Shown here piece after piece: positions 23,619 to 32,571 of a stretch of 64,000 nucleotides of DNA. Source of the stretch: JAHEKO01 sp965212505 (GTDB lineage Bacteria; Acidobacteriota; Thermoanaerobaculia; Multivoradales; JAHEKO01); the NCBI GenBank assembly GCA_965212505.1, contig OZ243123.1, forward strand, positions 4,898,001 to 4,962,000, given 5' to 3'. The stretch's first letter is position 1. Each line of letters begins with the position of its first letter. The notes below the pieces were generated by a model. That model searched no databases. It saw only the letters and a program-made list of their open reading frames with translations, and was not told the origin of the DNA. A program made the position numbers and the translations under genes.

Positions 23619-25736
23619 CTAGAAACGCCGCTCGATACCGAAGTAGGCAGCGGCAGGGTTGCCGGGGATCACCGAGCTCGAGCCGAAGCCACGCGTCTCG
23701 TACTCCTCATCGGTGAGGTTCTCGAGGTGGAGACGGAAGCGCCAGTTGCGCAAGGTGTAGGAGATCGCAGCGTCCACCAAAGCGTGACTGTCGATCGACG
23801 AGACGTTGTCTTCGGCGATGAACTGATCGTCGACGTAGCGAACGCCGCCCGCGATGTTGAGACCGTTGGAGAACCGTCGGCTCAACCAGAACTTCGCGAG
23901 GTTCTCGGGGGCAAACGCCGAACGGTTGCCAGAGCGATCGAGGGTGACGCCGATGAAGGGGTTCTGGGAGACGATGATGAACTCCGAGAACTCGGTCAGC
24001 TCCGAGTCGGTGTACGCATAGGCGAAGGTGCCCTTGACGCCACCGGGCAGGTCGAATGCGGTTTCGAGCTCGATGCCCTCACTCTGCTGGTCGCCGATCT
24101 GCTGCGTGAAGCCGTTGGAGTCCGGGATGGCGATGTTCTGCCGGTCGAGCTGGAAGGCCGCGAGGGTTGTGCGAATGCGACCTTCGCGCCACTCCTTGCG
24201 CACGCCGATCTCGAACTGCTCGCTCTCCTCGGGGACCGCTCCGCCGGCGGCTCGTGGCGAGGGGGGCGCAAACGACTGCGCGGCGTTGGCGTAGATCGAG
24301 AGGGTCTCGGTCGGGGCGTAGGCCACGCCGAGGAGCGGACTCAGCTCGCTGTCGCTGCGCGACTGGCCACGCGCCGGATCTTCGAAGTCGATGTTGTCGA
24401 AGCGTAGGCCGACCATCACCTGGACCTTGTCCGAGAGGGTGATCTGGTCGACGAAGTAGGGAGCGATGACGTCGCTTTCGGCGTCGCCGATCACCGACTG
24501 TCCGGGGATGAAGAAGAGCGGTTCGGTGGCGGTCTCGAACGGATTGTCGAGACCGATGACCGGTAGCGCCGCGACGTCGAGGGTGAACTCGTCGCTGTAT
24601 CGCGCCACCTCGATCCCGACGAGGAGGTTGTGTCGGATGTTGCCGGTCGAGCCCTCGTAGAGGAACTCGAACTGGTTGCCGTAGAAGTCCTGCTTGTCGT
24701 CGAGGAGGGTGAGTGTTCTGGCGACGAGCGTGCCGAACTGCGACGGGAAGGCGCCGAGGAGCAGTGTGCCGTCGGACTGCCAGTCGAGGGTGCGAGCGTA
24801 GAGCTTGTTGCGGATGCTCGAACGGTCGGAGAGTTCCCGCTCGTAGTCGACCTGGAACCGGAACACGTCCTGCTCCGAGAAGTCGAAGGGAGAGGCGTAC
24901 GACCGCTCGCGATCGACGTTCGGGAGTCGGCCGCTCGGTAGCAGGAGCGGCAGGCCCGCGTCGGGCATGTAGTCCGAGCTCAGGAACTCGAGGTTTACGT
25001 TCAGGCTACTGCGGTCGTTCGGTTTCCAGGTGATCGCCGGGTTGATGGCGGTCGCCTCGCTCTCTGTGCGATCGCGGTAGCCGTCGCTCTCACGGTAGAC
25101 GCCGTTGAGACGGAAGCTCAGATCGCCGGAGCTCGAGGCGTGGTTGACGTCGAACGAACCTTCGAGGGTTCCGAAACTGCCACCGGAGACGCCCGCCACG
25201 CCGAAGTTCGAGGGCACCGGCTGCTTGCGCACCACGTTGACCGCGCCGGCGAGCGGGTTGCTGCCGTAGAGGAAGCCCGCGGGACCCTTGAAGACCTCGA
25301 CCCGCTCGGCGTTGTACATCTGGTAGAAGGTCGCCTCTGGCTCTGGAGCGCCGTCGGTCAAGACGAGGCCGCTCGACACCGAGTCGAAGCCACGCACGAC
25401 GAAGAAGTCGAAGACGCCGGAGAAGGTCTGGGTGTTGACACCGCTGACGTTTTCGAGCGCGTCGGTCAGCACCCGGCTGTTCTGCTCGTCGAGCAGCTCC
25501 CCGGAGACGACACCGACGTTGGCCGGCGTCCAGCGCAGCTCGACCGGGAGCTTGGTGGCGATCGTGTTGGAGGTCGGGATGTACGGCAGGCTGTCGATGA
25601 CAAACACCTCGTCACTCTCGGTCGCGGCGGGCTCTTCCTCCGTGGATTCGGCGTGCTGTTCAGCGAGGAGCGGCGTGGTCGCCACGGCGAGGCCGAAGAG
25701 AAGTGCGAAGGTGGTCTGTAGGTACACGGGTTTCAT
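23619..25736 (-). CDS. TonB-dependent siderophore-type receptor
   Basis: A 705-residue outer-membrane receptor from ATG 25734-25736 (MKPVYLQTTF); a start six codons upstream is possible, and the frame further upstream runs into the propeller gene. A signal peptide ends near TTPLLAEQ. The plug includes TDALENVSGVNTQTFSGVF, FFVVRGFDSVSSGLVLTDG and VEVFKGPAGFLYGSNPLAGAVNVV, the pattern of FhuA/FpvA-like siderophore receptors. The C-terminus (AAYFGIERRF) is the standard terminal aromatic strand. It sits between an exported propeller gene (43 bases upstream) and a halogenase-like flavoprotein gene (10 bases downstream). Confidence 0.88.
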   Translation of the reverse strand: MKPVYLQTTFALLFGLAVATTPLLAEQHAESTEEEPAATESDEVFVIDSLPYIPTSNTIATKLPVELRWTPANVGVVSGELLDEQNSRVLTDALENVSGVNTQTFSGVFDFFVVRGFDSVSSGLVLTDGAPEPEATFYQMYNAERVEVFKGPAGFLYGSNPLAGAVNVVRKQPVPSNFGVAGVSGGSFGTLEGSFDVNHASSSGDLSFRLNGVYRESDGYRDRTESEATAINPAITWKPNDRSSLNVNLEFLSSDYMPDAGLPLLLPSGRLPNVDRERSYASPFDFSEQDVFRFQVDYERELSDRSSIRNKLYARTLDWQSDGTLLLGAFPSQFGTLVARTLTLLDDKQDFYGNQFEFLYEGSTGNIRHNLLVGIEVARYSDEFTLDVAALPVIGLDNPFETATEPLFFIPGQSVIGDAESDVIAPYFVDQITLSDKVQVMVGLRFDNIDFEDPARGQSRSDSELSPLLGVAYAPTETLSIYANAAQSFAPPSPRAAGGAVPEESEQFEIGVRKEWREGRIRTTLAAFQLDRQNIAIPDSNGFTQQIGDQQSEGIELETAFDLPGGVKGTFAYAYTDSELTEFSEFIIVSQNPFIGVTLDRSGNRSAFAPENLAKFWLSRRFSNGLNIAGGVRYVDDQFIAEDNVSSIDSHALVDAAISYTLRNWRFRLHLENLTDEEYETRGFGSSSVIPGNPAAAYFGIERRF

Positions 25737-25779
25737 GGTTGGTTTCGATCCCATTTTCGTCGTTTGAGTTCCGTCGGTT

Positions 25780-27018
25780 TCAGCCCGAAGGGGGCTGGAG
25801 CGACAGGACGACCAGCTCTCCCTCGCTGCGGACGTACAGGCGTCCGTCGGCGAGGCTCGGCATGGTCCAGGTTTTTGCATTGAATAGTTGGTGTCGGACG
25901 ACCTCTCGATAGTCGCCCGGGGTCGCCTCGACGAGCGCCAGAAGACCCTTCTCGCCGAGGACGAACAGCTTGTCGTCGGCGTAGAGCAGCGAGCCCTTGT
26001 TGAAGCCTCGCTTGGCCCAGACCTCCTCGCCGCTCGCGGCGACGATACATTTGAGGGTGCCGTCATCGAATCCATACAGGTGGTCGCCGACCAGCACCGA
26101 GCTGTTGAAGTGGTTTTTCATCACGCGGTCGCGCCAGACCTTGCGGACTTCGACGTCGGTTTCGCCGGCCACGATCTCCAGGAGCGTTGCGCCCTTGTCA
26201 TAGGAGCTCGAAATGAATACGTGGCTTGGAGGCACGAAGACCGGCATGGCCGCGTTGACGTTGTAGGACGTTTTCCAGGGGTGTCGCCAGTAGATCTCGC
26301 CGCTCATCGGGTCGACCGAAACCAGCGCCGTTGCGGTGAAGAAGAGCACCTGGCGAGCGCCGGCGGCGGTGACGGCGAGCGGCGTCGAGTACCCGGCGTG
26401 GTCGGTCTCGGAGTGCCAGCGCAGGGCGCCGGTCGTCTTGTCGAGGGCGACCAGGGAGTAGCCTTGGCGGCCGCCGACATCGAGTAGCAGAAGATCGTCC
26501 TCGACGAGCGGCGACGTCGAGACGCCCCAACGAGGCACGCGCGCGCCGAAGGAGTCGACCAGGTCGACGCTCCACGCCGTCTCGCCGGTTTCGACCGCGA
26601 GGGCATGCAGCTTCCCGGTGGCGCCGAGTGCATAGACGAGCGAACCGTCGACGGTCGGAGTCGAACGGGGCCCGGAGCCGTAGGAGTCGCGACGGTTGGA
26701 ACCCGTACGCACTCTCCAGAGCTGCCGGCCCGTGTCGGTGTCGAAGGCCACCGCAAATTCGTCGGAGCCCTCCGCGAACAGGGTGAACGCGCGCTCTCCG
26801 CTCACCGCGATGCCCGAATAGCCGTCTCCCAGCGGTTGACGCCATAGCACCCGAGGGCCGGACACCGGCCAGGTGTCGAGCAGGCCGGTCTCGTCCGATC
26901 GTCCGTCCTGCGACGATCCGCGGTACTGCGGCCAGTCGGCTGCAGCCGCCGATTCCGCGGCCAGAACCGCGCCAAACAGGGTCAGGAGTCTGCCGATGCG
27001 GCTCATTCGATACACCAT
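25780..27018 (-). CDS. Exported PQQ-like beta-propeller protein
   Basis: A 412-residue protein from ATG 27016-27018 (MVYRMSRIGRL); an ATG four codons inside is an equal candidate. A signal peptide ends near ESAAAADW. Repeated blades have the W-docking style of PQQ-like propellers: DTDTGRQLWRV, AVETGETAWSVDL, DKTTGALRWHSET, DPMSGEIYWRHPW, and AASGEEVWAKRG. The name refers to fold; no PQQ-binding residues can be claimed. It is probably a periplasmic or surface protein that leads an operon with the TonB receptor and flavoprotein. Members like this are often of unknown function. Confidence 0.82.
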   Translation of the reverse strand: MVYRMSRIGRLLTLFGAVLAAESAAAADWPQYRGSSQDGRSDETGLLDTWPVSGPRVLWRQPLGDGYSGIAVSGERAFTLFAEGSDEFAVAFDTDTGRQLWRVRTGSNRRDSYGSGPRSTPTVDGSLVYALGATGKLHALAVETGETAWSVDLVDSFGARVPRWGVSTSPLVEDDLLLLDVGGRQGYSLVALDKTTGALRWHSETDHAGYSTPLAVTAAGARQVLFFTATALVSVDPMSGEIYWRHPWKTSYNVNAAMPVFVPPSHVFISSSYDKGATLLEIVAGETDVEVRKVWRDRVMKNHFNSSVLVGDHLYGFDDGTLKCIVAASGEEVWAKRGFNKGSLLYADDKLFVLGEKGLLALVEATPGDYREVVRHQLFNAKTWTMPSLADGRLYVRSEGELVVLSLQPPSG

Positions 27019-27194
27019 GGGCTCGAGAGTTCTTCTACTGCGAATTGGCCCGGAAGGTTGCGGTCCCGGTGCGGGTCTCGGACCGCCTGAAGGGCATGCC
27101 AGCCTCGTGCCATGCCGGCAGGGCATTCTAATCGGTTCGAGGAGGGTACAGTTGGCCCGCGGCCGAGAGACCCGAGGTCTGAGGAGCCATGCAG

Positions 27195-28874
27195 ATGCGC
27201 ACTCTGGGAATCTTCATTCTGGCGGTAACACTCCCCGCGGCGGCGGGTGCGGGGCTCGACTTCGAGTTGGTGGCCACCGGCCTCGCTCGTCCGACTGCGA
27301 TGGCCGTGGCGGGTGACGGCTCCGGGCGTCTCTTCGTCACCGAGCTGAACGGCAGGATCCGGTTGATCGAGGGCGGCACACTGGTGGCGAAGCCGTTTCT
27401 CGACATCGAGGATCGCGTGAAGCCCGGCTCCGGCGGCGGGCTGCTCGGTCTCGCCTTCCATCCGGACTACGCGCAGAACGGGCACCTGTTCGTTCACTAC
27501 ATCGATCGAGACGATCGGGGCACCATCAGCCGGTTCACCGTGAGGCGAAACGATCCGAACTCGGTGCGCCGATCGACAGAGACGCGGGCCGTCGTCTTTG
27601 CCGAGCCCGCCGGCAATCACAAAGGGGGCGACATCGCCTTCGGGCCCGAAGGCTACCTCTACCTGGCGATCGGCGACGGCTCCTCCGGAGGCGATCCGGA
27701 GAACAACGCACAAAACCTCGGCAGCCCGTTCGGCAAGGTTCTGCGATGGGATGTGGAGACCTTGCCGGCTACGGTGCCGGCGGACAACCCGTTCGTGGGC
27801 GAGGCTGGCGCGCTCGGCGAGATCTGGGCCTACGGGCTCAGAAACCCGTGGCGGATGAGCTTCGACAGCGAGACCGGCGCTCTCTTCGTCGCCGACGTTG
27901 GCGAGACTCAGGCGGAAGAGGTAAATCTGCTGGTCGGCGGGAGCGCCGGCGGAGAGAACTTCGGTTGGCGACGCAAGGAGGGGAGCTTCTGCTTCGAGCC
28001 GGCCACTGATTGTGACGAAGACGGCCAGGTGCCACCGATCCTCGAATACGAGCACGACTTGGGCTGCTCGATCACGGGTGGTTACCGCTACCGAGGAAGC
28101 GAGGCGAAGACACTCAGCGGGAACTATGTCTACGGTGACTTCTGCTCCGGAACGATCTGGGGCGCCGCACCGAACCGGAATGGCGTCTGGGTGTCTCGCG
28201 TTCTCGAGCGGAGCGGCCTGACGATTGTCACCTTCGGTCGCGACGAAGCGAACGAGCTCTACGTGGTCGACTTTCCGTCGGGCTCGGTCTACCGAATGTC
28301 GAGCCGTGAGTTGGTCGCCTCCGGTTTCGAGTCGGGGCGGTTCGAGGGCTGGAAGCGACGGGGTGCGGTCGAGATCGTCGAGCCCGGGCTGGCAGGCTCG
28401 GGGTTTGCCGTGGCGGTCGCTGCGGGCGACGACTCCGCTCTTCGCAGACGAACGAACTCGCGGCCGACAACGCTCGAGGTGAGCCTGCAGCTTCGGTTGG
28501 ACGAGCTCGACCTGGCCGGAGCCGAGGCGGACCTCCTGGTGCTCGAGGGAGCGTCCGGGTCTCTGGCACGACTGGTCGTGCTCCAGCGCTCGCCGCGGCG
28601 CTTTCGACTCGAGCTGCGCGTGATCGACGCCCTGTTGGGCGAACGGGTCGTCGGAGGATTTCGGCTCGCGGTGGGCAAGAGTGCGCAGGTGGACGTCGAG
28701 TGGAGCGAAGCCGGAATCGTTCGACTGCTGAAGAATCTCCGCCGACGAGGCAGAATCTCCGATCTGACGACAAACGTCGGCGGCGTGCACGCGGTGGAGC
28801 TCGGGCTACCCGGAGGCACCCTCTCTGGAGCCTCGGGAGCATTGACCGTCGACGAGATTCTTCTTTCGAGGTAA
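27195..28874 (+). CDS. PQQ-dependent sugar dehydrogenase-like protein with C-terminal extension
   Basis: A 559-residue protein; ATG 27195 sits 8 bases after GAGGAG, so I prefer it over ATG 27189. A signal peptide ends near AAAGAG. The soluble glucose dehydrogenase/Yli propeller spans about 25-375: LARPTAMAVAGDGSGRLFVTE, GGLLGLAFHPDYAQNG, NHKGGDIAFGPEGYLYLAIGDG, GLRNPWRMSFD, and CSITGGYRYRG. From about 380 to the end a second domain begins ESGRFEGWKRRG and looks like a lectin- or LamG-like beta sandwich. It would oxidise a sugar or similar alcohol in the periplasm. The glutaminase gene starts 6 bases after its stop. Confidence 0.83.
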   Translation: MRTLGIFILAVTLPAAAGAGLDFELVATGLARPTAMAVAGDGSGRLFVTELNGRIRLIEGGTLVAKPFLDIEDRVKPGSGGGLLGLAFHPDYAQNGHLFVHYIDRDDRGTISRFTVRRNDPNSVRRSTETRAVVFAEPAGNHKGGDIAFGPEGYLYLAIGDGSSGGDPENNAQNLGSPFGKVLRWDVETLPATVPADNPFVGEAGALGEIWAYGLRNPWRMSFDSETGALFVADVGETQAEEVNLLVGGSAGGENFGWRRKEGSFCFEPATDCDEDGQVPPILEYEHDLGCSITGGYRYRGSEAKTLSGNYVYGDFCSGTIWGAAPNRNGVWVSRVLERSGLTIVTFGRDEANELYVVDFPSGSVYRMSSRELVASGFESGRFEGWKRRGAVEIVEPGLAGSGFAVAVAAGDDSALRRRTNSRPTTLEVSLQLRLDELDLAGAEADLLVLEGASGSLARLVVLQRSPRRFRLELRVIDALLGERVVGGFRLAVGKSAQVDVEWSEAGIVRLLKNLRRRGRISDLTTNVGGVHAVELGLPGGTLSGASGALTVDEILLSR

Positions 28875-28880
28875 CCACGG

Positions 28881-29807
28881 ATGCCGAGCTCGACCGACTA
28901 CACCGCCATTCTCGAGGGAATTCACCAGGAGGTTCTGTCCCGAATCGGCGAGGGGCAGGTGGCGAGCTACATTCCGGCTCTGGCTCGGGTGCCGGCCGAT
29001 CGGTTCGGAATGGCCCTCCGAACCGTGAACGGCGATCTGTACCAGGTCGGCGCTGCGGACGAGCGGTTCTCGATCCAGAGCATCTCCAAGGTGTTCACGC
29101 TGACCTTGGCTCTTGGCCTCGAGGGCGAGGAACTCTTCCGGCGGGTCGGCAGAGAGCCTTCGGGGACGCCGTTCAACTCGCTCGTTCAGCTCGAATCGGA
29201 AAATGGAGTTCCTCGAAATCCGTTGATCAACGCGGGCGCGCTGGTCGTTGCGGATGTTCTGCTCTCGCACCTCGAGGACGCGCGCGGCGAGGTTCTGGCG
29301 TTTGTGCGCGGACTGTGTGAGAGCGAGGACGTCGCCTATGACGACGAGGTGGCTCGTTCCGAACGAGAGTGGGGCGACCGCAACGCCGCCCTGGCGCACT
29401 TCCTCAAGAGCTTCGGCAATCTGGAGGGGTCGATCGAATCGGTGCTCGACCTGTATGTGCACCACTGCTCGCTGTCGATGACCTGCTCGGAACTGACGGC
29501 CGCCTTTCAGTTCCTGGCGCAGGGCGGCGTCACCCCTAGAGGCGGGCGGCGGCTCCTGACCGCGAGCCTGACCAAGCGGACCAACGCCCTGCTCTTGACC
29601 TGTGGCGTCTACGACGCGGCGGGAGACTTCGCCTACCGCGTCGGTCTACCGGGCAAGAGCGGTGTCGGCGGTGGCATCGTCGCGGTGTTGCCGGGGCAGT
29701 GGACGGTGGCGGTCTGGTCGCCCGGCCTCGACCCGAGCGGTAACTCACTGGTCGGTTCTCTGGCGCTCGAGTTGCTGACGACCCGTACCGAGATGTCGAT
29801 CTTCTAG
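28881..29807 (+). CDS. glsA: Glutaminase A
   Basis: A 308-residue enzyme, the usual length. The serine-dependent glutaminase fold is clear: SIQSISKVF with the catalytic Ser67/Lys70 pair (SxxK), NPLINAGALVV, and the glycine-rich LPGKSGVGGGIVAVLPGQWTVAVWSP near the C-terminus. It hydrolyses L-glutamine to glutamate and ammonia in the cytoplasm; members also contribute to acid resistance in some bacteria. It follows the sugar dehydrogenase-like gene by 6 bases with AGGT as ribosome site, so cotranscription is likely, though no metabolic link is obvious. Confidence 0.95.
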   Translation: MPSSTDYTAILEGIHQEVLSRIGEGQVASYIPALARVPADRFGMALRTVNGDLYQVGAADERFSIQSISKVFTLTLALGLEGEELFRRVGREPSGTPFNSLVQLESENGVPRNPLINAGALVVADVLLSHLEDARGEVLAFVRGLCESEDVAYDDEVARSEREWGDRNAALAHFLKSFGNLEGSIESVLDLYVHHCSLSMTCSELTAAFQFLAQGGVTPRGGRRLLTASLTKRTNALLLTCGVYDAAGDFAYRVGLPGKSGVGGGIVAVLPGQWTVAVWSPGLDPSGNSLVGSLALELLTTRTEMSIF

Positions 29808-29870
29808 CGACCCTCGTGGGCTGTTGCGCGCTGCACCGACCGGAGCCCTCCGGCGGCGTATCATGTGTCC

Positions 29871-32375
29871 ATGAACCCCCCGATCGATGTGGCCCCGAAG
29901 GGGCAGCTCAGGGCGTCGCTGTGTCCGGTCGCACTTCTTCTGCTCCTCTTCGGCACTCTCGGCGCCTCGAACGCGCTCGCGAGCTCGACCTCGCAGGAAA
30001 CCTACAACGCTCTGCGCGCGGCTGGCCTCGACGGCCGCACGCTCGATGCGACGGATCTCGTCCTCGAGCGCGACGCGCTCGAGATTCACTTCGAGTCGGG
30101 CACATTGCATCTGCTCGAACCGGTGGGAGGCATTACTCCTGGAGCCGTCTTTCTGGGCAAGGCCTCCTACGTAGTCAGTCCCGCCTCGAGCGTGGAGCGG
30201 CGCCGGATCTGGCAGCACAACGATCGCGAGGGCAACGGCACGTTGAGCGACACCTTCGCCAACGCGGTGTTGCTCTTCGGAGCCGATACCGAAAGAGCAC
30301 TCGCTGGTGAACGAACACCGGCAACGGGAACACCGAATGCCGATGCGGAGCGCGGACTCGCCGAGTGGCGGAAAGACCAAGAGCCCGATCTCGATCTCGA
30401 CCCGTTCCTCCGGCTGGCTCGCTACTGGACCAACGACGAGGGACTCATGGGCGCGCCACTGTTCGCCTTCATAGACGGCGCAACGATCGAAGACGCGGTA
30501 CTCGCTGTCGATCCGGCGGGCATTCTCGACGGCGAAGGCGTCTGTCTGATGGCGAACGCAAGCAGCCGAAAAGAGATCGTCTTCTCCGAGCGGTTGCGGG
30601 TCTCGGCCGATCGGCCGAGGCACCGGCTGGTCAATGCGGAGAACTATCGAATCGACACCCACGTCACCGCCTCAAACCGGCTCGAGGGCACCACCACGCT
30701 GCGCTTTCGGGTGCTGGTCCCCCGGCTGGAAGTGCTGCCGATCGACCTCTTTCCGGATCTTCAGATCGAGCGAGTGGCGCTGGTCGACTCGGACGCCTCG
30801 GTCTCGTTCCGACAACCGAGCGAGGAGCGTCAGGCTGCGATCTTCTTCGACCAGCCGCTCGAGCGTGACGCCGAGGTCGCGCTACGCATCGCCTACTCGG
30901 GGGACGGAATTCTCGACGAGGACGGCCCCAAGGTCTATCAGGTCCGGGGGCGTACGAACTGGTACCCGAACGTCGGGACGTTCGATGACCGGGCGACCTA
31001 CGACCTGCGGTTCCGAGTGCCCGAAGGCCACACCGTGATCTCGGTCGGTGAGCACGTCAAGAACGAAAAGAAGGACGGGGAGATCGTCTCGATCTGGAAG
31101 TCTGCGACACCGCTCACGGTGGCCGGCTTCAACTACGGTGACTTCGAGATCTACGAGCAAGAGGAGGAGAACACCGGCGTCACGCTCCAGGTCTTTGCGA
31201 CCAAGGGAGAGCCCGACTTCATCACCGAGATCAACCAGAACCTGCAGTCGGCAAGCGACGGGCTGAACTTCCGCGACCAGCTCGAAGTGGCGACGAACGA
31301 TGCCATCTCGGGTTACGTCAACACCTACACCGGCCCTTCGTCGATCGGCATTTCGACCGAGGCGTTGGCCGAGGTGGCGATGGCCGACGCGGTCAACTCG
31401 ATTCAGGTGTTCACGAACCTCTTCGGTCCGCTCGACAGCAAGCGGCTCGCGGTGACGCAGCAGTCGGCGTGGAGCTTCGGTCAGGCCTGGCCTTCGCTGG
31501 TCTACCTGCCCTACCTGCCGGGCTTGAGCAGCCTGCTCAAGCTCGAGTTGGGCATGGACGGCTATGCCGGCTTTGTCGAGCAGGTCGGCATTCACGAGAT
31601 TGCCCATCAATGGTGGGGTCATCACGTCGGCTGGGCGACCTACCGCGACCAGTGGCTCTCAGAGGGCTTCGCCGAATTCTCGACTGCGTTGCTGATCGAG
31701 CTGACCCAGGGCGCCGAGGCTCATGATGAGTTCTGGGAGCAGCGACGTCGCTCGGTGCTCGGCAAGGTGCAGGGCACGACGCTCGCCCCCTACGCGGCGG
31801 GTGCGCTCACGCTCGGCTACCGGGCGTCGACGGCCGCTTCGCCGTACGCCGGTCGTGAGTTGATCTACTCCAAGGGCGCCTACATCCTCCAGATGCTCAG
31901 GACTCTGATGCGTGACGAGAAGTCCAAGTCGGACGAGAGGTTCTTCGCAATGATGCGTGACTTTGCCGACAGCTGGAAGGGTCGGAATCCATCGACTGAA
32001 GACTTCAAGGCGCACCTGCAAAAGCACATGATTCCGGAGCTCAACGCTGCGGGAGACGGAACCGTCGACTGGTTCTTCGATCAGTGGGTCTACGGCACCG
32101 AGGTGCCGGCCTACGCCGCCGAGGTTCAGATCGAGAAGGCCGGCAAGAACAAGTACCGGCTGTTCGGAACTCTCAGCCAGAGCGGTGTCTCCGACGACTT
32201 CATGGCCCTCGTGCCCACGTACATCGACTTCGGCAAGGGCAAGCTCGGCAAGTTCGGACGAGCGCCGTTCAAGGGCAACATGACGCAGAAGATCGACGTC
32301 ACCCTCGAGCTGCCGAAGAAGCCGAAGGGGGTTCTGCTGAACGGCCGCAAAGAGATCTTGGCCTTCGAAGGCTAG
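29871..32375 (+). CDS. Exported M1-family aminopeptidase (gluzincin)
   Basis: An 834-residue protein from ATG 29871; a GTG two codons earlier is possible. A signal peptide ends near SNALASS. The N-terminal half (about 20-270) is unlike standard M1 N-domains and is specific to this group. The gluzincin site is intact: H575-EIAH579 and E598 (HEIAHQWWGHH, then LSEGFAEF), the HExxH-x18-E pattern. A helical domain and a C-terminal beta-domain follow. There is no clear GAMEN exopeptidase motif, so substrate specificity may differ from classical aminopeptidase N. Periplasmic or surface location is inferred from the signal peptide. Confidence 0.85.
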   Translation: MNPPIDVAPKGQLRASLCPVALLLLLFGTLGASNALASSTSQETYNALRAAGLDGRTLDATDLVLERDALEIHFESGTLHLLEPVGGITPGAVFLGKASYVVSPASSVERRRIWQHNDREGNGTLSDTFANAVLLFGADTERALAGERTPATGTPNADAERGLAEWRKDQEPDLDLDPFLRLARYWTNDEGLMGAPLFAFIDGATIEDAVLAVDPAGILDGEGVCLMANASSRKEIVFSERLRVSADRPRHRLVNAENYRIDTHVTASNRLEGTTTLRFRVLVPRLEVLPIDLFPDLQIERVALVDSDASVSFRQPSEERQAAIFFDQPLERDAEVALRIAYSGDGILDEDGPKVYQVRGRTNWYPNVGTFDDRATYDLRFRVPEGHTVISVGEHVKNEKKDGEIVSIWKSATPLTVAGFNYGDFEIYEQEEENTGVTLQVFATKGEPDFITEINQNLQSASDGLNFRDQLEVATNDAISGYVNTYTGPSSIGISTEALAEVAMADAVNSIQVFTNLFGPLDSKRLAVTQQSAWSFGQAWPSLVYLPYLPGLSSLLKLELGMDGYAGFVEQVGIHEIAHQWWGHHVGWATYRDQWLSEGFAEFSTALLIELTQGAEAHDEFWEQRRRSVLGKVQGTTLAPYAAGALTLGYRASTAASPYAGRELIYSKGAYILQMLRTLMRDEKSKSDERFFAMMRDFADSWKGRNPSTEDFKAHLQKHMIPELNAAGDGTVDWFFDQWVYGTEVPAYAAEVQIEKAGKNKYRLFGTLSQSGVSDDFMALVPTYIDFGKGKLGKFGRAPFKGNMTQKIDVTLELPKKPKGVLLNGRKEILAFEG

Positions 32376-32518
32376 GCGCTCGGCGGCCCAAGATCAGGAC
32401 GGCTGCTCGCGATCAAACCGGCTCGAGAGCCCGCGAGGAACGCACCTGTCTCGAAGAGAAGTCCTCGCAGGAACAAGACGCTCCCGGAACAGACATAGTT
32501 CTGCGCAGAATGATCGAG

Positions 32519-32547
32519 GTTGTGCCCGTTGGCGCACGGGCGACAAC
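32519..32547. terminator. Possible bidirectional terminator hairpin
   Basis: An inverted repeat, GTTGTGCCCGT ... ACGGGCGACAAC, with a 6-base loop and one bulged base, lies between two convergent genes (stops at 32375 and 32572). No T-run follows on either side, so it would be a weak or Rho-assisted stop. The remainder of the 196-base gap holds no gene I can see. Confidence 0.4.
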
Positions 32548-32571
32548 CGATCCCGATCCGTGGACGCCAGC

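Noticed and set aside
27003..28790. A 595-codon minus-strand frame opposite the sugar dehydrogenase-like gene
   Set aside because: The opposite strand has a signal peptide, the GSDH motifs and a ribosome site, whereas this frame has a low-complexity Arg/His-rich translation.
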